Below are positions 18,834 to 28,409 of a DNA stretch of 64,000 nt, piece after piece. The translations under genes were made by a program, and so were the position numbers. This DNA comes from an uncultured Candidatus Saccharibacteria bacterium (GTDB lineage Bacteria > Patescibacteriota > Saccharimonadia > Saccharimonadales > Saccharimonadaceae): the NCBI GenBank assembly GCA_947168825.1, contig CAMVNH010000003.1, positions 1-64,000 of the forward strand, given 5' to 3'. The notes under the pieces are model-generated. The model had not been told where the DNA came from, searched no databases, and saw only the letters and a list, made by a program, of their open reading frames with translations. Each line of letters begins with the position of its first letter. Within the stretch, counting starts at the first letter, position 1.

Positions 18834-20639
18834 ATGAACGTGCTTATAGTTGGGAATATCTTTAAAGACGTCTATCTTCGGCTAGACGAGAGACTAAATA
18901 ATTTTGAAATCGACGAGCAGGGAACTCCTTGGCTAGATTTCGCTTTTAATGGTAGTAATTATAATTTTTTCCGTCGTTCTTCTATCTATGGCGGTGCGGC
19001 AATTGCCCTTGAAGTCATGAATCGTTTTGGTCATGATGCGCATATTGCTGGTGCTCGTCTCGGTTTCGTTGGCGGTGAGGTTATTCCGAACGACCAGATT
19101 GCTGCCGGCTACCGTTACATCCTTTGTCGTGGTAATAAGATCGCTTACCTCACATCCAACGATCGCAAAGACACTGTTTGGGCGAATCCCAACGAAGCAA
19201 TTGACTGGATCTATATTGATCATTCTGCTGGCGTCACTCCGGAACTAATTAGAGAGATTAAAAATTTCCTATCTATGTCTTCGCACACCCGCGTTGCCGC
19301 CTACGTTTCCGAGAATCTGACCGAAGCTGAGAAACCGCTTCTTGATATCGCAAGCATGCTTTTCGTAGATGGCAAACTTAGCCATGACATCAAGCGCCCT
19401 GGTTCCGTCTGCGAAATTTCTGATAGTGAAATTGTTCTTGGGGAAGTTACTCAAACCTGGCGGGTTGAACGTACTGATCTCATGACGCGCTCCACGACGC
19501 ACTCCATTATTGCCGCTTCAGTTTTCAGCTATCTTCTCTACGGTAAATCTGTCCGTGAGGCTCTGAAACTAGCTAAACTTAATGTTGAAAATTCCTCGCT
19601 TTCTGGCACAATCTCACTCGAAAAGCTCAAAAATCTAGCCAAAAACTATGATGACGTGGAGGCCGATATCAGTTTAGTTGCCGCTCAGCTGATGGCGACT
19701 GGCAAAGGTATTCTTGCTGCCGATGAATCTGGCGGTTCGATTCATAAGAAATTCGAACAGCTTAATATTCTAGATGATGAGGCGCACCGCCGCGATTACC
19801 GTAATATTCTCATTGGCACTCCAGAACTTGAGCGATATGTTAATGGTGTAATTTTATTCGATGAAACCACTAGGCAAATGTCCGACGATGGCCGTGACTT
19901 TGTCGCCTATCTCACTGCCCATGGTATTATACCAGGTATTAAAGTCGATCAAGGCCTGGTGAATTTTGCTGATTCTAACGAAAAGTACACCGAGGGTCTG
20001 GACGGCTTATCTAAGCGTTTGGATGACTATTACCAGCAGGGTTTGCGTTTTGCAAAATGGCGCGCCGCCTTCGAGATCACCAACGATACCCCTAGTGAAA
20101 TGGCCATCACCAAAAATGCTGAAATTTTAGCCAAGTATGCTAAGGCCTGCCAGCAAGCTAATATCGTTCCAATCGTTGAGCCGGAAGTTGTTTATGATGG
20201 CAATTATACTATTGAACAATGTGCCGATGTTACCAGTAAGATTCTCGACGCGCTGTTTGATGAACTCTCGAAGGCCAACGTCAGGCTTGACAGTTGTATT
20301 TTGAAATGTAACATGGTTCTCGCTGGTAAGCAGTATCCAATTCAAAGCACTGCCGAAGAAGTTGGTCGTGCCACTGCAAATATCCTCAAAACACATGTAC
20401 CAGAAACTCTAGCTGGTATCGTATTCTTGTCTGGCGGCCAAACCGTTGAACAAGCCACTGAAAATCTCCACGCGGTTCTCTTGAATGGCCCATTCCCGTG
20501 GCCGATCACTTTCTCATTTGCTCGTGCACTTCAGGATCCAGCACTTTTTGCTTGGAAAGGTGATAATGAAAATATCGACAAAGCCCGTGTCGCCTTTAAG
20601 GAACGTCTGATCGCCAATACCGACGCACTCAAGGTCTAA
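18834..20639 (+). CDS. Fusion: N-terminal PfkB-like carbohydrate kinase domain (probably degenerate) + C-terminal class I fructose-bisphosphate aldolase
   Basis: N-term SIYGGAAIALEVMNRFGHDAHIAGARLG (PfkB-like); C-term MATGKGILAADESGGSIHKKFEQL and GIIPGIKVDQGL (class I aldolase). Confidence 0.88.
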   Translation: MNVLIVGNIFKDVYLRLDERLNNFEIDEQGTPWLDFAFNGSNYNFFRRSSIYGGAAIALEVMNRFGHDAHIAGARLGFVGGEVIPNDQIAAGYRYILCRGNKIAYLTSNDRKDTVWANPNEAIDWIYIDHSAGVTPELIREIKNFLSMSSHTRVAAYVSENLTEAEKPLLDIASMLFVDGKLSHDIKRPGSVCEISDSEIVLGEVTQTWRVERTDLMTRSTTHSIIAASVFSYLLYGKSVREALKLAKLNVENSSLSGTISLEKLKNLAKNYDDVEADISLVAAQLMATGKGILAADESGGSIHKKFEQLNILDDEAHRRDYRNILIGTPELERYVNGVILFDETTRQMSDDGRDFVAYLTAHGIIPGIKVDQGLVNFADSNEKYTEGLDGLSKRLDDYYQQGLRFAKWRAAFEITNDTPSEMAITKNAEILAKYAKACQQANIVPIVEPEVVYDGNYTIEQCADVTSKILDALFDELSKANVRLDSCILKCNMVLAGKQYPIQSTAEEVGRATANILKTHVPETLAGIVFLSGGQTVEQATENLHAVLLNGPFPWPITFSFARALQDPALFAWKGDNENIDKARVAFKERLIANTDALKV

Positions 20640-20640
20640 A

Positions 20641-20668
20641 AAATAGCCCCTAAAGGGGCTATTTAATT
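20641..20668 (+). terminator. Rho-independent terminator
   Basis: AAATAGCCCC-TAAA-GGGGCTATTTAATTT. Confidence 0.8.
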
Positions 20669-20683
20669 TGAGATAGTATTTGC

Positions 20684-20956
20684 TTAACGTACCTCTACGC
20701 GCACGCGAGGAACAGATTTGCCTGAAAAGTGGGTTTTCTTCGTCTTTACAAAAGTGACAACACCATCTTTTGCAGCATGAATCGTAAAGTTGCGAGACAT
20801 ATAAGTACCAGGACCAGCAATCTTGGTGCTACCAGTCTGACGTACGAGTACTTCACCGTTGCGGACTTTCTGACCGCCAAAGCGTTTCACGCCAAGGCGT
20901 TGACCAGCGTTGTTGTGGATGTTTTTTGAACTACCACCTGCTTTAACATGTGACAT
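20684..20956 (-). CDS. rpmA: Ribosomal protein bL27
   Basis: KAGGSSKNIHNNAGQRLGVKRFGGQKVRNGEVLVRQTGSTKIAGPGTYMSRNFTIHAAKDG. Confidence 0.97.
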   Translation of the reverse strand: MSHVKAGGSSKNIHNNAGQRLGVKRFGGQKVRNGEVLVRQTGSTKIAGPGTYMSRNFTIHAAKDGVVTFVKTKKTHFSGKSVPRVRVEVR

Positions 20957-20957
20957 C

Positions 20958-22055
20958 TTATTTCTTCCTTAATATTATTATTTCTCGAGCCACAACTTGT
21001 CCCGCTCGCGCATATAACAAGTTAGACCCAAAGTTCTTTTCTACATTATAGCCCAGCTCCTCTATTTTGTCAAGCAAATTCAGTCGTGAATATGACCCAT
21101 CTGGACGTAACCAGGCCGGAATCGCCAGTGCCAACGGGGTGCCAGAAGAGATTTGGCCAGAAGCGTTCTTTAGAAATCCAAGTAAAATTCCCCCACATTC
21201 CTGCTTTGCTGATTTTAGCTTTATTTCCACTGGCGGCGTAGACATCGGTGGTCCGAGATATGTCTCACAGGCTATCGCATCAATCGGTGAATCCCAAGTG
21301 AAATTTGTTGCATCCCCTACAGCAACATCCCATCCTTTAATTATATCATACTTCTCCAAAAAAGTCAAGTTCTTCTCTGTATATTCAACCATTCTTGGCT
21401 CTAGATCTGTCCCGTAGGCTTTGTATCCCATTAGTAACGCTTCCTGTAGCACTACGCCAGTACCACAGAACGGATCTAAAATCCGTGCTCTATCGGGCAG
21501 CTTGCCACAGAGATTGATTAAAATTTGTGCTAATTTCGGAGGCAACATGCCAACTTTAGCATCGCGAAAAGGTCTTGCTTGGTCACGCTTGGCATAGGCA
21601 GTAATATTCTGTGCACCGATTGATACAAACCATTTTCCATCTACCAGTAACAGCTCAACTCGACAAGTCTTTTCACCTAAGAAATTATGATGTGCAGCGG
21701 CCGTCGAAATCGTCGCTGCAGTATTCGGCAGAACTCTTACATTACGTCCATGACGTTTCAAAATTTTTTTCAGACGCAATGCCTCGGACTGGGCTGAACG
21801 TGCTGACCCATGTCGTGAATAGTCCGATATTCCGAGTGTGATTTTACCTTCTGGCAGTTGAGACAAATATTCTAGCGGCGAAGTGGTTAATCTGCTGGCA
21901 AATTTCAAACTACCACCAAAACGCGATAAATCTGGCACCTTATCGGTCATGAAAATCGCCGTAGAGTCATTTGCGCGCGAGACTTCTTGAAACTGTGCCC
22001 GAAGCTCCGCGATTGAAATCTCCGGCTGCCTGCCTAGAACTGCTAAATATTCCAT
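20958..22055 (-). CDS. TRM11-like/THUMP-family RNA (or DNA) methyltransferase
   Basis: ARILDPFCGTGVVLQEALLMGYKAYGTDLEPRMVEYTEKNL SAM-binding motif; VGMLPPKLAQILINL. Confidence 0.8.
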   Translation of the reverse strand: MEYLAVLGRQPEISIAELRAQFQEVSRANDSTAIFMTDKVPDLSRFGGSLKFASRLTTSPLEYLSQLPEGKITLGISDYSRHGSARSAQSEALRLKKILKRHGRNVRVLPNTAATISTAAAHHNFLGEKTCRVELLLVDGKWFVSIGAQNITAYAKRDQARPFRDAKVGMLPPKLAQILINLCGKLPDRARILDPFCGTGVVLQEALLMGYKAYGTDLEPRMVEYTEKNLTFLEKYDIIKGWDVAVGDATNFTWDSPIDAIACETYLGPPMSTPPVEIKLKSAKQECGGILLGFLKNASGQISSGTPLALAIPAWLRPDGSYSRLNLLDKIEELGYNVEKNFGSNLLYARAGQVVAREIIILRKK

Positions 22056-22090
22056 ATAATCATTATACCAGAATATGTTATAATAGTCTT

Positions 22091-23167
22091 ATGTTTAGGA
22101 AAATCCTGTCTGTCATTACTCTAATCTTGCTGGTTTTTGTCATCTGGAATGTTCGCGAGCAAGTTTTTCAGGCTTTCACTTTTCTTGGCCAGACCAATAT
22201 CATAGTCATTCTATTATTAATTCCTGAGCAACTGTTTATGTACTATTGTTGTGGGCAGATGTTCTTCTCTTACATGGCGGCGAAGAAAGATTCCAAAAAG
22301 ATCCGTCAATGGGATTTAATGCGTATCTCTCTCGAACTTAACTTCGTCAATCATGCTGTCCCATCTGGTGGTGTTTCTGGACTTGGTTATATTGCTTGGC
22401 GTCTAAAACCCTACGGTGCTACCCCCGGACAAACCAGTTTTATGTATCTCCTCCGCTATGTTATTACTGTCCTTGCCAACCAAATCCAAACAATTATTGC
22501 TATTATTACACTTTTCTTCCTGGGTGGACTTACTTCTGGTGCAATCTGGATGCTTGGTATAGTCGGTGCAACCTGTGTCGCCGTAATTGCACTTGTCGTT
22601 ACCCTTGTAATTATCGCCAGCAGCCGCAAACGTATTGACCGTTTTGCTAAAAAATCTTCGCAATTTATTAACTGGTTTGTCGAAAAAGTTACTTTTGGCC
22701 ACAAAAAGCAGGTTATAAAAGACGAAACCGTTCATACATATTTCCTTGATATCCATAAAGATCTCCTCGAGGCAAAAAAAGACCATCGCATTATTCGTCG
22801 TCCGATTATTTGGGGTATTATTTATAGTTTCTTGGAAGTTGCCACTTATTGGATTGTTGGCATCAGTATGGGACACCCAGAGATTCTGCCTCAGGTTATG
22901 GTTGCTGAGGCCATTGGCTCCGTCGTGGGGGCAGTGTTAGTAACTCCTGGTGGTGTTGGCGGCTATGAAGGCGCGATGATCTTTATTATGTCTGCGCTCG
23001 GTGTTGAAACCGGCCTTGCTACTGCTGTGGTTATCACTACGCGCATCGTGGTCTTACTTGGTACTGTCACCTCAGGGTATGGCTTTTACCAACATGCCAT
23101 TTCAAAAATTGGCCGAGAGGATAAGGCCGAGATAGAACGCATAAATGAACAGAACCCTTATGACTAA
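22091..23167 (+). CDS. Lysylphosphatidylglycerol synthase TM-domain/flippase-like (UPF0104) membrane protein
   Basis: Multiple TM; LNFVNHAVPSGGVSGLGYIAWRLK and TPGGVGGYEGAMIFIMSALG; ATG 22091 chosen because TGtTATAAT ends 6 nt upstream. Confidence 0.85.
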   Translation: MFRKILSVITLILLVFVIWNVREQVFQAFTFLGQTNIIVILLLIPEQLFMYYCCGQMFFSYMAAKKDSKKIRQWDLMRISLELNFVNHAVPSGGVSGLGYIAWRLKPYGATPGQTSFMYLLRYVITVLANQIQTIIAIITLFFLGGLTSGAIWMLGIVGATCVAVIALVVTLVIIASSRKRIDRFAKKSSQFINWFVEKVTFGHKKQVIKDETVHTYFLDIHKDLLEAKKDHRIIRRPIIWGIIYSFLEVATYWIVGISMGHPEILPQVMVAEAIGSVVGAVLVTPGGVGGYEGAMIFIMSALGVETGLATAVVITTRIVVLLGTVTSGYGFYQHAISKIGREDKAEIERINEQNPYD

Positions 23168-24323
23168 CGAAGACGCAAAACTTTCTGTCTCCGAATTTAT
23201 TGCTGTCTGTAACCAAGAGCTCGAGTATTCTTTCTCTAGCTGTATTGTCGAAGGTGAGGTCTCCGGTTTTAAAGTTAATCAGAACAAATGGGTCTTTTTC
23301 GATCTCAAAGATGAGAACGGAAGCATGAGTTGTTTCATGCCAATTTGGGATTTAAGAATTGAACTTGAAGACGGCATGAAGGTTATGGTCAAAGGCATGC
23401 CAAAAATTACGAATTGGGGTAAGTTTTCTTTTACTGTTCGTCAGATTTCACCAGTCGGCGAAGGTAGTATCAAGAAGAGTTACGAACTGCTAAAGAAAAA
23501 GCTCGAAAAAGAAGGGCTCTTCGATCCGTCTAAAAAACGCCCACTTCCGAAAGATTTGACTAAAATTGGCGTCATTTCGTCCACTGGTGCTGCTGGCTAT
23601 GCTGATTTTTGCAAAATTATCAATAGTAGGTGGGGCGGGCTCGACATCCAAGTCTGCCATACTCAGGTTCAGGGACTCGTCGCCCCAGACCAAATCATCA
23701 GAGCTTTAAACTACCTCAACGAACGTGCAGAGGTACAGGTTATTGCTATTATTCGTGGTGGTGGCTCGGCCGACGACCTCTCATGTTTCAACGATGAACT
23801 GCTTGCTCGCAGCATTGCTGCTTCACGTATCCCAGTTATTACCGGTATCGGTCACGAAGTTGATGAATCTCTTGCTGACCTCGTTGCCGACATCCGTGCT
23901 TCCACGCCGAGTAACTGTGCAGAAATATTAACTAAAGATCGCAAGACTGAGACTGCTAATTTGCATAAGCTCATCTCTCATGCTCATGCCAGCCTTATTC
24001 AGCGTATCACAAACGAAGAGAGTCGTCTAAATTCACAGATTCATTCGGTTAATGCGACTTTTCGTCGCCATCTTGAAGTCTTATCGAGCAAAATTGTTGA
24101 TTATCTTTCGGACGTCAATCGCAAAATTTCCGAAGAAATTTCAAAGACTAAAAATGATATCGAACACACCCTGAAAATTCTCGACGGATTGAATCCGGAG
24201 CATATTTTGTCTCATGGTTACGCTATTTTATCCGGCAAAATCAGCCCCGGGAGCATTGTAAAAATTACAACAAAAAAGCAAGAACTAACTGCTGAAATTA
24301 AAGCAATTAAAGAAAGGGAATAA
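23160..24323 (+). CDS. xseA: Exodeoxyribonuclease VII large subunit
   Basis: LSVSEFIAVCNQELEYSFSSCIVEGEVSGFK; VISSTGAAGYADF; IIRGGGSADDL; GIGHEVDESLADLVADIRASTPSNCAE. Confidence 0.96.
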   Translation: MTNEDAKLSVSEFIAVCNQELEYSFSSCIVEGEVSGFKVNQNKWVFFDLKDENGSMSCFMPIWDLRIELEDGMKVMVKGMPKITNWGKFSFTVRQISPVGEGSIKKSYELLKKKLEKEGLFDPSKKRPLPKDLTKIGVISSTGAAGYADFCKIINSRWGGLDIQVCHTQVQGLVAPDQIIRALNYLNERAEVQVIAIIRGGGSADDLSCFNDELLARSIAASRIPVITGIGHEVDESLADLVADIRASTPSNCAEILTKDRKTETANLHKLISHAHASLIQRITNEESRLNSQIHSVNATFRRHLEVLSSKIVDYLSDVNRKISEEISKTKNDIEHTLKILDGLNPEHILSHGYAILSGKISPGSIVKITTKKQELTAEIKAIKERE

Positions 24324-24324
24324 C

Positions 24325-24531
24325 ATGACTGAACAAAAATCCATCAACCAAAAAATCGAAGATCTAAACCAAGCTGTCGAATGGTTTTATGGTGAAGATT
24401 TTGTGCTTGAGAAGGCTCCAGACAAGTATCGTTCTACCGTTGAGCTTGCGAAGAATATCCAGAAGGATCTCGAAAGTCTAAAAAATAAAATTGAAGTCAT
24501 AAATCAGGACTTTTCAAAAGAAGAAGCATAA
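24325..24531 (+). CDS. xseB: Exodeoxyribonuclease VII small subunit
   Basis: Short helical protein directly after xseA: IEDLNQAVEWFYGEDFVLEKAPDKYRSTVELAKNIQKDLESLKNKIE. Confidence 0.85.
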   Translation: MTEQKSINQKIEDLNQAVEWFYGEDFVLEKAPDKYRSTVELAKNIQKDLESLKNKIEVINQDFSKEEA

Positions 24532-24545
24532 GCTATAATAAAACT

Positions 24546-25328
24546 ATGGATAACAATTTTGGGGAGACCCAACCCAACCAAACTTTTCAATTCAGTAGCG
24601 CTAATGCTACTACCCCAGTCTTTAGTGCTGGCAGTGCTTTGCCCCCGCAGCCTAATCCGAACAATCCTACTGCCGCTGCAGTTACTAGTGGTGAGAACCA
24701 TTCGCCACGCTGGCTTATGGTATTAGCCATTATCTCCACGCTAGCCGCAGTAACTTTTATCGGACTTTTTATCTGGATGTATGCACGATGGTCTGACGCT
24801 CAAAGTAATGTTGACGGCCAGATTCAGGAAGCTGTTGCCGTTGCTGTTAATGATAATACCGTCAAGCTTGAAGATGAATTCACCGAGCGTGAAAAATCTC
24901 CATATAAGACTTTTGCTGGCCCGGCTGATTACGGTGAGCTTTCTTTTGAGTATCCAAAAACTTGGAGCCTTTATATTGCTAAGGATGCTACTTCTGGCGG
25001 AGACTACGAAGCTTACTTTAATCCAGTTGCAGTCAATCCTGTCAGCAAGGACAGCATCAATGCTCTGCGCGTCATCATTCGCGATTCATCCTACGATACT
25101 GTTGCTCAATCTTTTGAAAAGAGTATAAAAGACGGCAAGCTTTCTATCTCTGTCCGCCAGGTCGGTGGTGGCAATGTCAATATCTATACTGGTTTACTCG
25201 ATAATAAGCTTCAGGGTATGTTTGCCATGATCAAGATCCGCGATAAAGCAGCTATTATTCAGACTGATGCTATGATTTTCCAAGAAGATTTCTTCAAAAT
25301 TCTTGATACGGTCTCCTACAATTCATAA
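24546..25328 (+). CDS. Hypothetical membrane-anchored protein (PsbP-like ectodomain style)
   Basis: Pro/Asn-rich N-terminus, one TM, LSFEYPKTWSLYIAKD ectodomain. Confidence 0.65.
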   Translation: MDNNFGETQPNQTFQFSSANATTPVFSAGSALPPQPNPNNPTAAAVTSGENHSPRWLMVLAIISTLAAVTFIGLFIWMYARWSDAQSNVDGQIQEAVAVAVNDNTVKLEDEFTEREKSPYKTFAGPADYGELSFEYPKTWSLYIAKDATSGGDYEAYFNPVAVNPVSKDSINALRVIIRDSSYDTVAQSFEKSIKDGKLSISVRQVGGGNVNIYTGLLDNKLQGMFAMIKIRDKAAIIQTDAMIFQEDFFKILDTVSYNS

Positions 25329-25367
25329 CCATTTTTCATAAAATTTTTACTGTGCTAAAATAAGAAT

Positions 25368-26054
25368 ATGGAAAGCGAGGTAAATGGTATTTTGGTGGCT
25401 GCACACGAGCTAAAAGCTCCGCTAGCCCTCTTGCGCCAGCTCGCCTTCTCTCTTGAACTTACCAGAAACGACTCCGAACGTCAAAAAATCCAGTCGCAAA
25501 TGATTAATGTCTCCGACCGTGCCATCCGCCAGGTCAACGATCTTACGAAAATTGCTCGTCTCGAGGATGGCCTATTTCAGATGGAGCCAGTAGCTGTGCG
25601 TGCGGTCTGCGACGATGTTACGCGCGAGCTTACCAATCTTTTCCGATTTAACCATCGTAATCTTGAAGTCTCCTATACGAACCGCTCCCGTTTAGTCGTA
25701 GCAAACCGAGACCTACTCTATAGCGTTGTCTATAATTTTTGCCTAAATGCCATGCACTATTCCAACGAAGAAAGTCGTTCAGAACTCATAGTCAAAGATT
25801 ATTATGACAAAGTTCGTCTTTCTGTCCGTGATTTTGGCCCAGCTCTACCAACTGACGTTTGGAAGAGTCTCAAAAAAGGCTGGGTCGAAAAACCAACCTC
25901 GATTGCCATGCGTCCAGGCAGCTCTGGGCTTGGCCTCTATATTGCTTCGAAGTTTTCACAATATATGTCCGCTGAGGTTGGAGCCATCCGGCACCGTGAT
26001 GGAACTAGCTTCTTTGTTGATCTCAAAGTTTCTAAACAAGCGAGGTTATTCTGA
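25368..26054 (+). CDS. Sensor-less histidine kinase (HisKA + HATPase_c)
   Basis: H-box VAAHELKAPLALLRQL; N-box NFCLNAMHYSNE; G-boxes VRDFGPALP and GSSGLGLYIASKF; no TM or sensor region. Confidence 0.9.
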   Translation: MESEVNGILVAAHELKAPLALLRQLAFSLELTRNDSERQKIQSQMINVSDRAIRQVNDLTKIARLEDGLFQMEPVAVRAVCDDVTRELTNLFRFNHRNLEVSYTNRSRLVVANRDLLYSVVYNFCLNAMHYSNEESRSELIVKDYYDKVRLSVRDFGPALPTDVWKSLKKGWVEKPTSIAMRPGSSGLGLYIASKFSQYMSAEVGAIRHRDGTSFFVDLKVSKQARLF

Positions 26055-26416
26055 TGATATTTATTATAGACGACGATTCGGTCATGGCCGAATGTATAGA
26101 ATCCGCTTGCAGGCCGTATCCGACCAAAATTTTTTCGAACGCTATTGACGCTATCCATAGTCTTGAAAATACCCTACCCGACCTGATTTTCTTAGACATA
26201 ATGTTGGATGGCCCGGACGGTTTTACTCTCTTGAATGAACTCGTTTCCTATAGCGATACTTCGAAAATTCCAGTCGTCATCATATCTTCATTAGGCTTAG
26301 CTGATTGCCGTCTTGAAGAATATGGTGTGGTTGGAGTCTTAGACAAAGCCACAATGCTTCCGGCTGATATCCAAAAATATGCGGAGAACTACGCACATGG
26401 CTGGGACCGATGTTAA
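26054..26416 (+). CDS. Stand-alone response regulator receiver domain
   Basis: IFIIDDDSVM, FLDIMLDGPDGFTLL, VVIISSL, LDKA; ATGA overlap with the kinase. Confidence 0.9.
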   Translation: MIFIIDDDSVMAECIESACRPYPTKIFSNAIDAIHSLENTLPDLIFLDIMLDGPDGFTLLNELVSYSDTSKIPVVIISSLGLADCRLEEYGVVGVLDKATMLPADIQKYAENYAHGWDRC

Positions 26417-27080
26417 GACTGAAGCTTTCGTGCTTCGTCGTACGAACATTGGCGAGGCTGACCGCCTTCTTGACTTTTTGACTCCGGGCGGAAAAATTAC
26501 TGCCCTTGCTCGCTCAGTCAGAAGGGAAAAATCACGCCTTGCTGGCGGTATTGAAATGTTTTGTCTATCAGAAATTACTATTCATCAAAACCCAAAGACG
26601 GAAAAAAATATTCTCACATCTGCAAAAATGTTGAAATTCTACCAACATATTTTGTCTGATCTTGATCGTCTTGAACTTGCCTCAGAAATTGTCCGCAAAG
26701 TCGGTCGTGCTACCGAGCAAGTGGAAAGCCAAGAGTATTTCAACTTAGTCAAAGAATGTCACGAAGGTCTAAACAACCCACAGATATCAACTAATCTAAT
26801 TGCTGCTTGGTTCTACTTTAATTTTGCCAGTATCAACGGTGAACAGATTAATTTATTAACTGATACTTCTGGCGTAAAACTCGACCCTGAAACTAATTAT
26901 GTTTGGGATAGCACGGATAAGGCCCTAAGGCCTCTACCACAAGGCAAAATTCATGCTGACGAAATTAAACTTATGCGACTTATTTTGACTAGCCCACTTA
27001 ATTTGATTTGCCGCATTAATGATATCGATAAGATTATACCAGAAGTCTTATACGTTGCGAAATCTCTGAATCAGTTGTAA
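26397..27080 (+). CDS. recO: DNA repair protein RecO
   Basis: KTEAFVLRRTNIGEADRLLDFLTPGGKITALARSVRREKSRLAGGIEMF. Confidence 0.93.
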   Translation: MAGTDVKTEAFVLRRTNIGEADRLLDFLTPGGKITALARSVRREKSRLAGGIEMFCLSEITIHQNPKTEKNILTSAKMLKFYQHILSDLDRLELASEIVRKVGRATEQVESQEYFNLVKECHEGLNNPQISTNLIAAWFYFNFASINGEQINLLTDTSGVKLDPETNYVWDSTDKALRPLPQGKIHADEIKLMRLILTSPLNLICRINDIDKIIPEVLYVAKSLNQL

Positions 27081-27089
27081 AATAAAGAT

Positions 27090-28409
27090 ATGAATAATAC
27101 AGAAGAAATTGTAAGTTTATGTAAACGCCGCGGTATTATTTTTCCAGGTAGCGATGTCTATGGTGGCATGGCTGGAACTTGGGATTTTGGGCCGCTTGGT
27201 GTCGCGATTAAAAAGAAAATCATGGATGAATGGTGGAATTTTTGGGTTGAAAAACGCGACGACATATATGGCATTGATGCCGCGATTCTTATGAATCCAC
27301 GTACTTGGGTTGCCTCCGGCCACACCGCCACTTTTTCTGATCCTCTAGTAGAATGTGGTAATTGTCACGGTCGTTTTCGTGCTGATCATCTTGGCGATTT
27401 TTCCGAGCATGTCACGAGGCAGGAACTTATGGATGCTGCCGCTAAATGTCCTACCTGTCATCAATGCGATTGGGGAGAAGTTCGTCAATTTAATATGATG
27501 TTTGAGACCCACGTCGGTGCCGTCAAAAACGATACGAGTGTTGCCTACCTCCGTCCTGAGACCGCACAAGGAATTTTTACTAACTACAAAAACGTTGTCG
27601 ACAGTATTTATCCAGACATTCCTTTCGGTCTCGCTCAACAAGGCAAGGCTTTCCGCAACGAAATCTCGCCACGCGATTTTATCCTGCGTGATCGTGAGTG
27701 TTCGCAAATGGAAATAGAATATTTCGTACATCCAGATACTTGGGAAGAAAATTTTGAAAAATTACTTGATGAAACTCACTATTTCCTTACCGATGTTATG
27801 AAGTTGCCAAAATCTAAACTCCACGACCTCGAAGTTCCAGCCGAAGATCGCGCGCACTATTCTAAACGCACCGTCGATATCGAGTTTGATTATCCGAACG
27901 GCCGCGAGGAACTAATGGGTATTGCTTATCGTTCTGATTTTGATTTACAGAATATCATGAAAGCTTCCGGAAAAAATGTGGAGTATCGTGATAAAAACAC
28001 TAAAGAAACTTTTGTCCCACACGTCATTGAGCCTTCAATTGGTGTTGAACGTTTGATGTTCGCGGTTCTATCCGCCGCCTACGATGAAGACGAAATTGAT
28101 GGCAGCCGCCGTGTTGTGTTGCGTTTACCGGAGAATCTTGCTCCATTCCGTTTCTGCGTTTCACCACTTTTGAAAAATAAATCCGAGCTAGTAGAAAAAG
28201 CTAAATTTGTCTACGACAAACTGCGTGAAAAATATGGCAACGTCACTTGGGATGATTCTGGAAATATCGGCAAACGTTATCGCAAGCAAGACGAAATTGG
28301 TACGCCAAAATGCGTAGTTATTGATTTCGACACATTGGAAGATGGTACTGTTACGGTTCGCGATCGTGACACCGCTAAACAGACTCGCATAAAAATCGAA
28401 GAACTCTAG
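27090..28409 (+). CDS. glyS: Glycyl-tRNA synthetase (single-chain, class II)
   Basis: RRGIIFPGSDVYGGMAGTWDFGPLGVAIK; YLRPETAQGIFTNYKNV; RDFILRDRECSQMEIEYF; EPSIGVERLMFAVL. Confidence 0.97.
   Translation: MNNTEEIVSLCKRRGIIFPGSDVYGGMAGTWDFGPLGVAIKKKIMDEWWNFWVEKRDDIYGIDAAILMNPRTWVASGHTATFSDPLVECGNCHGRFRADHLGDFSEHVTRQELMDAAAKCPTCHQCDWGEVRQFNMMFETHVGAVKNDTSVAYLRPETAQGIFTNYKNVVDSIYPDIPFGLAQQGKAFRNEISPRDFILRDRECSQMEIEYFVHPDTWEENFEKLLDETHYFLTDVMKLPKSKLHDLEVPAEDRAHYSKRTVDIEFDYPNGREELMGIAYRSDFDLQNIMKASGKNVEYRDKNTKETFVPHVIEPSIGVERLMFAVLSAAYDEDEIDGSRRVVLRLPENLAPFRFCVSPLLKNKSELVEKAKFVYDKLREKYGNVTWDDSGNIGKRYRKQDEIGTPKCVVIDFDTLEDGTVTVRDRDTAKQTRIKIEEL

Noticed and set aside
21971-22090. Upstream extension of the flippase ORF
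   Set aside because: Antisense to the start of the methyltransferase gene; promoter spacing and the hydrophobic N-terminus support ATG 22091.
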